A stretch of 64,000 bases of DNA from Sphingomonas sp. IC081 (GCF_006874585.1 NZ_CP029761.1:3560001-3624000); one strand, 5' to 3'. Shown: positions 1 through 8,724, counted from the first letter of the stretch. Notes: generated by a model from the sequence alone, not told the origin. A program made the numbers and translations.

Positions 1-550
1 TGATCGCGATGTCGACGCCGCCCTGCAGTGCAAAGCCGACCTTGTTCGACATCTTCACCTTGTCGACGCCCAGCGCCTTGGCGGTTTCGCCGGGCTTTTC
101 GTCAAACACGAAGAACCAGGCCGGACCGGCACCGACATAGGGCTTGAACGGGGTCCCGGTGTCGAGGTGCGCCTTGGCGGTCACCGTGGCGGGCAGGATC
201 AGCACGTGGTTGACGAGACCGGCGCCGGCAACGTCGCCGGTGCCCTTCACGTGATGCTGGGTGAAGCAGCAGATCGTCTCGACCGAGAAGGTCTTGTTGA
301 AGAAGTATTCGACCGCGAGCGTGGGCACGACATTGTCGTTGGCCTTGGTGCCGACGCTGTCGAGCGATGCCAGCGTGCTGCCGAGCGTGGTGTCGGTGTC
401 GATCGACTTGATCTTGTCGATGCCGCCGTCGGGAAGCACGGCACTGCCCAGCACCTTGACCTGCCACTTGCCATCGGGGCTGCCGGCGAGCGCCGGAGTG
501 GTGATCGCGCTGGCGACAGCGAGCGCTGCGAGCATGGTCCGTTTACGCAT
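1..550 (-). CDS. ompW: OmpW family outer membrane protein, partial (C-terminus beyond window)
   Basis: Reads leftward off the window edge, so only the N-terminal ~183 residues are visible. It starts MRKRTMLAALAVAS with an Ala-rich signal peptide ending near ALAGSPDG. Then come OmpW-family features: LAVEYFFNKTFSVE, a HVLILPATVTAKAHL strand and the family signature FKPYVGAGPAWFF. OmpW proteins are eight-stranded outer-membrane barrels that take up small hydrophobic compounds. The gene diverges from the cbb3 oxidase operon, and the FNR-type box at 700-713 lies 150 bp upstream of its ATG. In E. coli ompW responds to FNR, so shared oxygen control is plausible but inferred. The family call is firm; the substrate is unknown. 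Confidence 0.9.
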   Translation of the reverse strand, partial: MRKRTMLAALAVASAITTPALAGSPDGKWQVKVLGSAVLPDGGIDKIKSIDTDTTLGSTLASLDSVGTKANDNVVPTLAVEYFFNKTFSVETICCFTQHHVKGTGDVAGAGLVNHVLILPATVTAKAHLDTGTPFKPYVGAGPAWFFVFDEKPGETAKALGVDKVKMSNKVGFALQGGVDIAI

Positions 551-699
551 GTCTCTTCTTTCCATCGCCGCCGGGGCCGCACCGTGCGATCCCCCCTCTT
601 GAGCGGCTGCGGTCATGCTTTTGGGCGTCTTGCCGCCTGATTGAATTGATTGTGCGCAAAATCCGCAAAATTTCGAATTGACCTGAAAGTCAGGGAAAT

Positions 700-713
700 T
701 TGACTCGCGTCAA
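700..713. promoter_or_regulatory. FNR/FixK-type box upstream of ccoN
   Basis: The 14-mer TTGACTCGCGTCAA fits the FNR/FixK consensus TTGAY-N4-RTCAA with perfect half-sites. Its centre is 76 bp upstream of the ccoN ATG. A class II arrangement (box at about -41.5) would place the start of transcription near 748, giving a ~35 nt leader. It could also act on the divergent ompW gene. cbb3 operons are classic FixK/FNR targets. Confidence 0.85.
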
Positions 714-782
714 TGTCGCCGGCGATGTTAGCGTTCATCTGCGCTTCAGGTTTCGTAACTGCCTCGAAAAAAGAGAAGGCCC

Positions 783-2441
783 ATGACAACGGTACTGGGG
801 AGGGCAGGCCTTTGGCTTGCCGTGCTGTTTCTTGCCATAATGGCTGCTGCAGGGGCGGCGGACCGAAATTTCTCTATTCACATGGCAATTGTTGGCTTGG
901 CGGCTTTTATTGCCCTGTGTGTCACGGTGAGCGGGGCGGACTACGCCGGAATCGCGCGTGGCTTCCTCAAGATGCCGGACGAGGGCCGTTATGACGACGA
1001 CCCGATCCGCTGGGGCGTGATCGCCACGGTGTTCTGGGGCATGGCCGGCTTTGCCGCGGGACTGTTCATCGCGCTCCAGCTGACCTGGCCGGTGCTGAAC
1101 CTCGAACCCTGGCTCAACTTCGGGCGGGTGCGCCCGCTGCATACGTCCGCGGTGATCTTTGCCTTCGGCGGCAATGCCCTGATCGCGACCAGCTATTACG
1201 TGGTGCAGCGGACCTGCCGTGCCCGGCTTGCCTTTCCAGGGCTCGCCCGTTTCGTGTTCTGGGGCTACCAGCTGTTCATCGTGCTGGCCGCTACCGGCTA
1301 TCTGCTCGGCAGCACCCAGGGCAAGGAATATGCCGAGCCCGAATGGTATGTCGACTGGTGGCTGACGATCGTATGGGTCTGCTATCTCGCGGTCTTTGTC
1401 GGCACCGTGGTCAAGCGCAGCGAGCCGCATATCTACGTGGCCAACTGGTTCTACCTCGCCTTCATCATCACCGTTGCCATGCTGCACGTCGTCAACAACC
1501 TCGACGTGCCGGTCAGCCTGCTGGGATCGAAGAGCTATCCGCTGTTCGGCGGCGTGCAGGGCGCGCTGGTGCAGTGGTGGTACGGGCACAATGCCGTGGG
1601 CTTTTTCCTCACCGCCGGCTTCCTGGCGATGATGTACTACTTTGTGCCCAAGCAGGCCGAGCGCCCGATCTATTCCTACCGGCTCTCGATCATCCACTTC
1701 TGGTCGCTGATCTTCCTCTACATCTGGGCGGGTCCGCACCATCTCCACTACACCGCGCTGCCCGACTGGGCGCAGACGCTGGGCATGGTCTTCTCGATCA
1801 TGCTGTGGATGCCGAGCTGGGGCGGCATGATCAACGGGCTGATGACGCTCAACGGCGCCTGGGACAAGGTGCGTACCGATCCGATCATCCGCATGATGGT
1901 GATGGCGCTGGCGTTCTACGGCATGAGCACGTTCGAGGGCCCGATGATGAGCGTGAAGAGCGTCAACTCGCTCTCGCACTATACCGACTGGACGATCGGG
2001 CATGTCCATTCCGGCGCGCTGGGCTGGAACGGGATGATCACCTTCGGGGCGCTCTACTACCTGGTGCCGCGCCTCTGGGGTCGTGAGCGGCTCTATTCGC
2101 TGCGCATGGTCAACTGGCACTTCTGGCTCGCCACCGTGGGCATCGTCTTCTACGCCGCCTCGATGTGGGTGGCGGGCATCACCCAGGGCTTGATGTGGCG
2201 TGAATACGGCGCGGACGGCTACCTCGTGAACTCCTTCGCGGACAGCGTCGCGGCGCTCCACCCGATGTACATGCTGCGCGCCTTCGGCGGCCTGCTCTAC
2301 CTCTCGGGCGCGGTGGTCATGGTGGTGAACGTCTGGGCGACGATCCTCGGCAAGCTGCGCGAGGAAGCCCCGATGCGCGATGCCGCCTTCGATCCGGCCA
2401 GGGACCGCCCGATCGTCCATGTCCCGGCAGCGGCCGAATAA
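783..2441 (+). CDS. ccoN: cbb3-type cytochrome c oxidase subunit I, CcoN
   Basis: Catalytic haem-copper subunit of the high-affinity cbb3 terminal oxidase, a polytopic inner-membrane protein of 552 residues (normal size). Expected His motifs are visible: VRPLHTSAV (low-spin haem b), WWYGHNAVGF (Cu-B region), GPHHLHYTALP and HVHSGALGWNG. About 12 or more hydrophobic segments run from the N-terminus to the ATILGKL region. The ATG at 783 gives an N-terminus that enters a membrane segment directly. First gene of the cco operon, with the FNR-type box just upstream. The ccoO start follows 25 bp after the stop. Confidence 0.97.
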   Translation: MTTVLGRAGLWLAVLFLAIMAAAGAADRNFSIHMAIVGLAAFIALCVTVSGADYAGIARGFLKMPDEGRYDDDPIRWGVIATVFWGMAGFAAGLFIALQLTWPVLNLEPWLNFGRVRPLHTSAVIFAFGGNALIATSYYVVQRTCRARLAFPGLARFVFWGYQLFIVLAATGYLLGSTQGKEYAEPEWYVDWWLTIVWVCYLAVFVGTVVKRSEPHIYVANWFYLAFIITVAMLHVVNNLDVPVSLLGSKSYPLFGGVQGALVQWWYGHNAVGFFLTAGFLAMMYYFVPKQAERPIYSYRLSIIHFWSLIFLYIWAGPHHLHYTALPDWAQTLGMVFSIMLWMPSWGGMINGLMTLNGAWDKVRTDPIIRMMVMALAFYGMSTFEGPMMSVKSVNSLSHYTDWTIGHVHSGALGWNGMITFGALYYLVPRLWGRERLYSLRMVNWHFWLATVGIVFYAASMWVAGITQGLMWREYGADGYLVNSFADSVAALHPMYMLRAFGGLLYLSGAVVMVVNVWATILGKLREEAPMRDAAFDPARDRPIVHVPAAAE

Positions 2442-2466
2442 GCCAGCCCAACAGGGAACCTCAGCC

Positions 2467-3216
2467 ATGACTTCCATGACCGAACGGCACAAGACGCTCG
2501 AGAAGAACGTCACCCTGCTCGGCGTCTGCGCGCTGGTCGCCGTCGCCATCGGCGGCATCGTCGAGATCGCCCCGCTGTTCTGGATCGACAACACGATCGA
2601 GAAAGTCGAGGGCATGCGGCCCTATACCCCGCTCGAACAGGCGGGCCGCGACATCTATGTGCGCGAGGGCTGCTACGTCTGCCACAGCCAGATGATCCGC
2701 CCGTTCCGCGACGAGACCGAACGTTACGGACACTACTCGCTTGCCGCTGAATCGATGTACGATCATCCGTTCCAGTGGGGCTCCAAGCGCACCGGGCCGG
2801 ACCTTGCCCGTGTCGGCGGCAAGTATTCCGATGGCTGGCATGTCCAGCACCTCACCGATCCCGAATCGGTGGTGCCCGAAAGCGTGATGCCCAAGTACGG
2901 CTTCCTTGCGAAGAACGCGCTCGAGGTGCCCGACATTGCGGCCAACCTCACCGCGCTGCGCCATGTCGGCGTGCCCTATAGCGACAAGGACGTCGCCATG
3001 GCCGCCGCCGACCTCAAGGCCCAGGCCGACCCGGAAGCCGACCAGGGCGATTTCGCGGCGCGTTATCCCAAGGCCCAGGTCCGCGATTTCGACGGCGATC
3101 CCGGGCGTCTCACCGAGATGGATGCGCTGGTCGCCTACCTGCAGGTGCTGGGCACCATGGTCGACGTCAACGGCGCCGCCGCGCAGGAGGAACTCGCCGC
3201 GGAGCACGGCCGATGA
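2467..3216 (+). CDS. ccoO: cbb3-type cytochrome c oxidase subunit II, CcoO (mono-haem)
   Basis: Membrane-anchored mono-haem cytochrome c subunit that passes electrons to CcoN; 249 residues. After a short cytoplasmic start (MTSMTERHKTLEKN) there is one membrane helix (LLGVCALVAVAIGGIVEI). The haem site CYVCHSQMIRPF lies near residue 70, and VMPKYGFL supplies the likely Met ligand. The ATG at 2467 follows the AACAGGGAACC ribosome-binding region and is preferred to an upstream in-frame codon at 2380 that would overlap ccoN. Its stop overlaps the ccoQ start as ATGA. Confidence 0.97.
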   Translation: MTSMTERHKTLEKNVTLLGVCALVAVAIGGIVEIAPLFWIDNTIEKVEGMRPYTPLEQAGRDIYVREGCYVCHSQMIRPFRDETERYGHYSLAAESMYDHPFQWGSKRTGPDLARVGGKYSDGWHVQHLTDPESVVPESVMPKYGFLAKNALEVPDIAANLTALRHVGVPYSDKDVAMAAADLKAQADPEADQGDFAARYPKAQVRDFDGDPGRLTEMDALVAYLQVLGTMVDVNGAAAQEELAAEHGR

Positions 3217-3383
3217 GCACGCACTCCACTTACGACATGCTGCGCCATCTCGCCGACAGCTGGGGGCTGGTGGCGATGGGGGTGGTCTTCCTCGTGCTGG
3301 TCGCCTGGCCCTTCCGCGGGGCCTTGCGCGAACGCAACGAAGCGGCCGCGCGGATGATCTTCGAGGACGAGAACGATGGCTGA
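3213..3383 (+). CDS. ccoQ: cbb3-type oxidase small subunit, CcoQ/FixQ
   Basis: 56-residue single-helix protein. The sequence begins MSTHSTYDMLRHLADSWG, then a membrane segment (LVAMGVVFLVLVAWPF) and a charged tail ending IFEDENDG. Size, topology and position between ccoO and ccoP identify CcoQ, which stabilises the cbb3 complex and helps CcoP associate. The ATG overlaps the ccoO stop (ATGA) and its own 3' end overlaps ccoP by 8 bp, so translation is probably coupled. Confidence 0.92.
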   Translation: MSTHSTYDMLRHLADSWGLVAMGVVFLVLVAWPFRGALRERNEAAARMIFEDENDG

Positions 3384-4278
3384 CAGGAAGATCGACGAAG
3401 CCACGCAGACCGAGACCGTCGGCCATGAATGGGACGGGATCGAGGAACTCAACACCCCGCTGCCGCGCTGGTGGCTATGGACCTTCTACGCGACGATCGT
3501 CTTCGCGCTGGGCTACGTGATCGCCTATCCGGCGCTGCCGGGCATCAGCCATGCCAGCGAGGGCCTGCTGGGCTGGTCGAGCCGCAAGCAGCTTGGCGGC
3601 GAGTTGCAGGCCGCCGAGGAGGCCCGCGCCGGGATGCGCGCCCAGATCGCCGCGACGCCGCTCGAGCAGCTGCCCGCCAAGCCCGCGCTGATGCGCGCGG
3701 CGGTGGCCGGCGGTGCGGCGGCCTTCAAGGTCAATTGCGTGCAGTGCCACGGCGCCGGGGCGGCAGGCTCGAAGGGCTTCCCCAACCTCAACGACGATGA
3801 CTGGCTCTGGGGCGGCGACCTCAGGACCATCGAGCAGACACTGATCCATGGCATCCGCCAGCCCGGCGACGACCAGACCCGCATGAGCCAGATGCCCAAC
3901 TTCGGCAGCGATGCCCTGCTGACCCCGGCGCAGATCCAGGATGTCGCCAGCTATGTACTGGTGCTGGGGCGCAGGGAGCATCCCGGGGCATCCTCGGGCA
4001 GGGGCAAGGACGTGTTCGCGACCAACTGCGCGGTGTGTCACGGCACCGATGGCAAGGGCAGCCGCCAGTTCGGCGCGCCGAACCTGACCGACGCGATCTG
4101 GCTCGACGGCAGCAGCCGCGACGAGGTGGTGGCCCAGATTTCACACCCGCACATGGGCGTCATGCCGGCCTGGGGCACCCGCCTCGATCCGGTGACGATC
4201 AAGATGCTGGCGGCCTACGTCCACTCGCTGGGCGGCGGCGAGGCCTTTGCCGCGCCTGAGCAGCCGCAAGACCCATGA
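3376..4278 (+). CDS. ccoP: cbb3-type cytochrome c oxidase subunit III, CcoP (di-haem)
   Basis: Di-haem cytochrome c subunit and electron entry point of the cbb3 oxidase; 300 residues. The cytoplasmic N-terminus carries HEWDGIEELNTPLPRWW, a CcoP hallmark, followed by one or two hydrophobic segments (TFYATIVFALGYVIAYPALPG). Two periplasmic haem sites follow: CVQCHG near residue 122 and CAVCHG near 218, with methionine ligands in the SQMPNFG and GVMPAWG contexts. The last four bases overlap the ccoG start (ATGA). Confidence 0.97.
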   Translation: MADRKIDEATQTETVGHEWDGIEELNTPLPRWWLWTFYATIVFALGYVIAYPALPGISHASEGLLGWSSRKQLGGELQAAEEARAGMRAQIAATPLEQLPAKPALMRAAVAGGAAAFKVNCVQCHGAGAAGSKGFPNLNDDDWLWGGDLRTIEQTLIHGIRQPGDDQTRMSQMPNFGSDALLTPAQIQDVASYVLVLGRREHPGASSGRGKDVFATNCAVCHGTDGKGSRQFGAPNLTDAIWLDGSSRDEVVAQISHPHMGVMPAWGTRLDPVTIKMLAAYVHSLGGGEAFAAPEQPQDP

Positions 4279-5729
4279 ACCGTCCCGGGCCCGTGAAGCC
4301 GGCGCCGGTGTCGCTCTACGCCCGGCGTGAGCCGGTGTTCAACAAGCGCATCGACGGCCGGTTCCGGCGGCTCAAGTGGGCGGTCATGGCGCTGTGCCTG
4401 GCGGTGTACTGGATCACGCCGTGGATCCGCTGGAACCGCGGGCCCTATGCGCCGGACCAGGCGGTGCTGGTCGATCTTGCCCATCGCCGATTCTACATGT
4501 TCGGCATCGAGATCTGGCCGCACGAGTTCTACTTTGTCGCCGGTCTGCTGATCATGGCGGGCATCGGCCTGTTCCTGGTGACTTCGGCGGTGGGCCGGGC
4601 GTGGTGCGGCTATGCCTGTCCGCAGACGGTCTGGACCGACCTGTTCCAGCATGTCGACCGGCTGATCGACGGCGATCGCAATGCCCGCCTGCGCCTCTAC
4701 AAGGCGCCGTGGACCGGGGCCAAGATCGCCCGGCGGCTACTCAAATGGGCGATCTATCTCGTCATCAGCTTCGCCACCGGCGGCGCCTGGATCTTCTACT
4801 TCGCCGATGCGCCGAGGCTCCAGCACGCGTTCTGGACCGGCAGCGCCGCGCCTGTCGCCTACGCCACCGTCGGTGTGCTGACCGCCACGACATTCGTGCT
4901 CGGCGGCTTCATGCGCGAGCAGGTCTGCATCTACATGTGTCCCTGGCCGCGCATCCAGACGGCGATGCTCGACGAGAAAAGCCTGACCGTCACCTACAAG
5001 GACTGGCGCGGCGAGCCGCGGGCCAGCCTCAAGAAGGCGCTGGCCCGGCCCGGCAGCTGCGGCGACTGTGTCGACTGCAACCAGTGCGTCGCGGTCTGCC
5101 CCACCGGGATCGACATCCGGCAGGGCCCGCAGGTCGGCTGCATCACCTGCGGGCTGTGCATCGACGCCTGTGACCGGGTGATGAAGGAGGTCGGCCGGCC
5201 GCGCGGGCTCATCGATTACGCAACGCTGGAAGATGCCGAGCGAGAGAAGGCCGGGCAGCCGCCGAGCCGTCATCTCAAGCTGATCTGGCGCCCGCGCACG
5301 ATCGTCTACTTCACGGTCTGGGCGGGCATCGGCCTCGCGCTGCTGTTCCTGCTGGGCACCCGCGTGCACACCGGGCTGACTGTCGCCAAGGACCGCAACC
5401 CTTCGTACATCCTCCTCAGCGACGGTTCGGTGCGCAATGCCTATACCCTGCGCCTGCGCAACATGGAGGGCCGCCCGCGCCGCATGACGATCTCGATCGA
5501 GGGGCTGCCGGGCGCGCGGATGTGGAGCGACGACATGGCGCGCGTGGCTGCCGCACCGCGCCTCGTGCGCGAAGTGCCCGCCGACGAGACGCGCGTACTG
5601 CGCCTCTATGTGGTCGCCCCTGCAACGTCCGCCGCGCAGGAATTCCGCTTCCACGTGCAGGCCGAGGCGCAGGCGCGCGAGCAGGCCGCGGCGCCCGCCC
5701 AGTTCGACAGCCCCGGAGGTGCCTCATGA
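4275..5729 (+). CDS. ccoG: cbb3 oxidase maturation ferredoxin-like protein CcoG/FixG (RdxA)
   Basis: 484-residue polytopic iron-sulfur protein required for cbb3 biogenesis; family members act as cupric reductases in copper delivery to CcoN. Several membrane helices occupy the first ~200 residues and contain CGYACPQTVWTD. A double [4Fe-4S] ferredoxin region follows (CGDCVDCNQCVAVCP and CITCGLCIDACD, around residues 256-300). After another helix there is a periplasmic immunoglobulin-like C-terminal domain (FixG_C). Fourth of the assembly-linked overlaps: starts inside the ccoP stop and ends inside the ccoH start. Confidence 0.95.
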   Translation: MNRPGPVKPAPVSLYARREPVFNKRIDGRFRRLKWAVMALCLAVYWITPWIRWNRGPYAPDQAVLVDLAHRRFYMFGIEIWPHEFYFVAGLLIMAGIGLFLVTSAVGRAWCGYACPQTVWTDLFQHVDRLIDGDRNARLRLYKAPWTGAKIARRLLKWAIYLVISFATGGAWIFYFADAPRLQHAFWTGSAAPVAYATVGVLTATTFVLGGFMREQVCIYMCPWPRIQTAMLDEKSLTVTYKDWRGEPRASLKKALARPGSCGDCVDCNQCVAVCPTGIDIRQGPQVGCITCGLCIDACDRVMKEVGRPRGLIDYATLEDAEREKAGQPPSRHLKLIWRPRTIVYFTVWAGIGLALLFLLGTRVHTGLTVAKDRNPSYILLSDGSVRNAYTLRLRNMEGRPRRMTISIEGLPGARMWSDDMARVAAAPRLVREVPADETRVLRLYVVAPATSAAQEFRFHVQAEAQAREQAAAPAQFDSPGGAS

Positions 5730-6181
5730 CTCCGCCCGCATCCCCTTTCACCGGCCGGCACATGGCGGCGATCCTCGTGGCCGGGTTCGGCGTGGTGATC
5801 GCGGTCAACTTCACCATGGCGCATCTGGCGCTCTCGACTTTCGGCGGCGAGGTGGTGGAGAATTCCTATGTCGCCAGCCAGGACTTCAACCGCTGGCTGG
5901 ACGAAGCCGCGCGCGAGAGGGCGCTGGGCTGGACGCTGGCGGCCCGGCGCACGGGCGACGGCCATGTGCGGGCCGAACTGCGCGGGGTTCCCGCCGGAGC
6001 GCGCCTGCAGGCCCAGGCGCGGCATCCGCTCGGCCGCCTGCCCGATACCCCGCTGACCTTCGGCAGCGACGGCGGCGGGCGTTTCGTGAGCCGGGAGGTG
6101 CTGCCTGCCGGGCGCTGGACGCTGCGATTCGAGGTCGAGGTCGATGGCCGCCGCTGGCGCGTCGAGGAACCGGTGGCATGA
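5726..6181 (+). CDS. ccoH: cbb3 oxidase assembly protein CcoH/FixH
   Basis: 151-residue protein with one N-terminal membrane helix (MAAILVAGFGVVIAVNFTMA) and a periplasmic beta-rich domain. The FixH landmarks FGGEVVENSYVASQDFNRWL and EEPVA at the C-terminus are present. CcoH is an assembly factor that stays associated with the CcoN-containing complex. Joined to ccoG and ccoI by ATGA overlaps on both sides. Confidence 0.93.
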   Translation: MTPPASPFTGRHMAAILVAGFGVVIAVNFTMAHLALSTFGGEVVENSYVASQDFNRWLDEAARERALGWTLAARRTGDGHVRAELRGVPAGARLQAQARHPLGRLPDTPLTFGSDGGGRFVSREVLPAGRWTLRFEVEVDGRRWRVEEPVA

Positions 6182-8313
6182 ACGCGCCGCTGCCCCGTCC
6201 AGAAGCCGCCGGGCCATGCATCGACAGCCGCTTCACGGTGCCCGGCATGCGCTGCGCGGGCTGCATCGGTAAAGTCGAGCGCGGGCTTGCGCTGGTGCCG
6301 GGGGTAGCGGCGGCGCGGGTCAATTTCTCGGCCAAGCGGGTTGCGGTCAGCCATGCGCCGGACCTGACCGGCGAGGCGATCATCGCCGAACTGCGCAAGC
6401 TCGGCTTCGAGGCCGAACGCGCCGCCGACAATCCGCTCGCCCGCGACGATGCGGAAACCAAGCGTCTGCTGCGCGCCCTGGCCGTTGCCGGGTTCGGCAT
6501 GATGAACATCATGCTGCTCTCGGTCTCGGTCTGGTCGGGCGCGGATGCGCCGACGCGGGCACTGTTCCACTGGCTTTCGGCGCTGATCGCGGTGCCGGTG
6601 ATCGCTTATGCAGGGCGGCCCTTCTTCGCTTCGGCGCTGATGGCGCTGCGGCACCGGCGCACCAACATGGACGTGCCGATCTCGATCGGGGTGGTCCTGG
6701 CGACCGTGCTCAGCCTCTACGAGACGGCGACGAACGGCCCGCATGCCTATTTCGACGGCGCCGTCATGCTGCTGTTCTTCCTGCTCGCGGGCCGCGCGCT
6801 CGACGCGATGATGCGCAGCCGGGCCCGCTCGGGGATCGCCGCGCTGCTGGGGCGGATGGGGCGCGGCGCGCAGATCGTCCAGCCCGACGGTTCGACGCTC
6901 TATGTCGAGGCGGAGCGCATCGTGCCCGGCATGGTCATGTTGGTGGCGGCGGGCGAGGCGCTGGCGGCCGATGGCACCGTGCTCGAAGGCCGCACGCTGG
7001 TCGATGCTGCGATGCTGACCGGCGAGAGCGCGCCGAGACCTGCGGTGGCGGGCGATCTCGTCCATGCGGGCATGGTCAACCTCGGCAATCCGGTGCGGCT
7101 GACGGTGGTGGCGGCCGCGCGCGACACCGCGCTGGCCGATATCGCCAGGCTCATGGACGAGGCGGGACAGTCGCGCTCGCGCTACGTGCGCATCGCCGAC
7201 CGGGCGGCGCGGCTCTATGCCCCGGCGGTCCATAGCCTGGCTTTCCTGTCGTTCTGCGGATGGCTGCTGGCGGGGGCGGGGCTCCACCAGGCGCTGCTCA
7301 TCGCGGTCGCCGTGCTGATCATCACCTGTCCTTGCGCGCTGGGCCTCGCGGTGCCGGCCGCGCAAGTCGTGGCGGCCGGTGCGCTGATGAAGCGGGGCCT
7401 GCTGATCAAGGATGGTTCGGCGCTGGAGCGTCTGGCCGAAGTCGACGAGGTGATCTTCGACAAGACCGGCACCCTGACGCTGGGGGAACCGCGCCCGGTG
7501 GACCTGTCGGGGCTGGGCGAGGAGGCGCGGCGGATCGCGCTGGCGCTGGCGCAGGAGAGCCGCCACCCGTTGAGCCGGGGGCTCGCCCGGGCGCTGCGGC
7601 AAGAGGGCGTCGAACCGGCGGTGCTTGACGGTGTCGAGGAAACCGCCGGGCAGGGCATGAGCGCGCACTTCCGGGGCAGGCCGGTGGCGCTGCTCCGGCC
7701 GGAAAGCGAAGTCGCCGGGCTGGCCGCGGATCTGGTGATCGCGGGCAAGGCAGCGCGTATCGCCTTTGCCGATCCGCTGCGCCCGGACGTGCAGGCAACG
7801 CTGGCGGCGCTTTCCGGGCAGGGGCTGGCCTGTTCGATCGCCTCCGGGGACCGGCCCGAATCGGTCGCGGCGGTGGCGCGTGAACTGCACCTTTTCGCGG
7901 CGGCCGGAATGCGGCCCGCGGGCAAACTGGCCTTGCTGGAGCGCCGCAAGACCTCGGGCCATCGTCCGCTGATGGTCGGCGACGGCCTCAACGACGGTCC
8001 GGCGCTGGCCGGTGCCCATGTCTCGATCGCGCCGGGCAGCGCCAGCGACGTCAGCCAGCAGGCGGCCGATGCCGTCTTTGTCGGTGAGCGGCTGATGCCG
8101 GTGGCACTGGCGGTGCGGGTCGCGCGGCGGACAATGGCGATTGTACGGCAGAATTTCACGCTGGCGGTGCTATACAACATGCTGGCGGTGCCACTGGCGA
8201 TCTGCGGTTTCGTCACCCCGCTGGTGGCAGCGCTGGCGATGTCGGCCAGTTCGCTGCTGGTGGTCGGCAATTCGCTGCGGCTCGCCCGCAGTGCCGGGAA
8301 GGAGGGCGCATGA
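6178..8313 (+). CDS. ccoI: P1B-type copper-exporting ATPase CcoI/FixI
   Basis: 711-residue copper P-type ATPase of the slow CopA2/CcoI class, which supplies copper for cbb3 assembly. An N-terminal heavy-metal domain has GMRCAGCIGK around residues 22-31. Later come the membrane metal site TCPCALG, the phosphorylation loop DKTGTLTLG, the P1B marker ESRHPLSR and the hinge GDGLNDGPALA. The ATG at 6178 overlaps the ccoH stop; upstream in-frame codons would run through ccoH and ccoG and are rejected. Ends overlapping the ccoS ATG. Confidence 0.96.
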   Translation: MNAPLPRPEAAGPCIDSRFTVPGMRCAGCIGKVERGLALVPGVAAARVNFSAKRVAVSHAPDLTGEAIIAELRKLGFEAERAADNPLARDDAETKRLLRALAVAGFGMMNIMLLSVSVWSGADAPTRALFHWLSALIAVPVIAYAGRPFFASALMALRHRRTNMDVPISIGVVLATVLSLYETATNGPHAYFDGAVMLLFFLLAGRALDAMMRSRARSGIAALLGRMGRGAQIVQPDGSTLYVEAERIVPGMVMLVAAGEALAADGTVLEGRTLVDAAMLTGESAPRPAVAGDLVHAGMVNLGNPVRLTVVAAARDTALADIARLMDEAGQSRSRYVRIADRAARLYAPAVHSLAFLSFCGWLLAGAGLHQALLIAVAVLIITCPCALGLAVPAAQVVAAGALMKRGLLIKDGSALERLAEVDEVIFDKTGTLTLGEPRPVDLSGLGEEARRIALALAQESRHPLSRGLARALRQEGVEPAVLDGVEETAGQGMSAHFRGRPVALLRPESEVAGLAADLVIAGKAARIAFADPLRPDVQATLAALSGQGLACSIASGDRPESVAAVARELHLFAAAGMRPAGKLALLERRKTSGHRPLMVGDGLNDGPALAGAHVSIAPGSASDVSQQAADAVFVGERLMPVALAVRVARRTMAIVRQNFTLAVLYNMLAVPLAICGFVTPLVAALAMSASSLLVVGNSLRLARSAGKEGA

Positions 8314-8471
8314 ACATTGTCGGGGTCTTGATCCCGCTGGCGCTGGCGATGGGGCTGGCCGGGCTCGGCACGTTCTTCTGGGCGATGCGCAGCGGCCAGT
8401 TCGAGGATCTCGACGGTGCCGCCCAGCGCATCCTGATCGAGGAGGACAGTGACGGGGAAGGGGCGACGTGA
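8310..8471 (+). CDS. ccoS: cbb3 oxidase assembly protein CcoS
   Basis: 53-residue one-helix protein: MNIVGVLIPLALAMGLAG as membrane segment, then FFWAMRSGQFEDLDGAAQRI, which matches the CcoS signature WAxxxGQFDDLEGxAxRIL. CcoS is needed to insert cofactors into CcoN. The position directly after ccoI, with an ATGA overlap, is the standard ccoGHIS order. It is followed by an unusual extra gene that starts inside the ccoS stop. Confidence 0.95.
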   Translation: MNIVGVLIPLALAMGLAGLGTFFWAMRSGQFEDLDGAAQRILIEEDSDGEGAT

Positions 8472-8692
8472 AGGCGGCACTGGCCCTGTTCGGCACGCTG
8501 GCGATGGTGCCGGCCATGATCGGCCCGCTCGAGGCCGAGGCGCGTGCGCTCGCCGCGCCGCTGTGCGGGGGCGGCATGGCCTCGATTCCGGTGCAGCCCG
8601 TCGACGCGCCGCCAGGACCGCAGCAGGGCCCGTGCTGCGCCAAGGGCTGCCACACCGGTTCCTCGCGCAAGCGTCTTGATCGAGCGCAATGA
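8468..8692 (+). CDS. Small secreted Cys-containing protein of unknown function in the cco operon
   Basis: 74-residue product starting with GTG inside the ccoS stop (GTGA overlap). Residues 1 to ~26 form a signal peptide or membrane anchor (MKAALALFGTLAMVPAMIG, then EAEARA). The short mature part has one Cys in APLCGGG and a cluster CCAKGCH near the C-terminus, then a basic tail SSRKR. I recognise no named family. Four cysteines and a His in a periplasmic peptide, translationally coupled to cbb3 assembly genes, suggest a metal or redox role, but that is inference. Confidence 0.75.
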   Translation: MKAALALFGTLAMVPAMIGPLEAEARALAAPLCGGGMASIPVQPVDAPPGPQQGPCCAKGCHTGSSRKRLDRAQ

Positions 8693-8724
8693 CGATTCCC
8701 GGCAGGTGAGTGATTCTCCCCTGC

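Noticed and set aside
735..2615. Long leftward reading frame of 626 codons
   Set aside because: Antisense shadow of ccoN, rich in His, Arg and Gly, without any recognisable motif; the cbb3 gene on the other strand is unambiguous.
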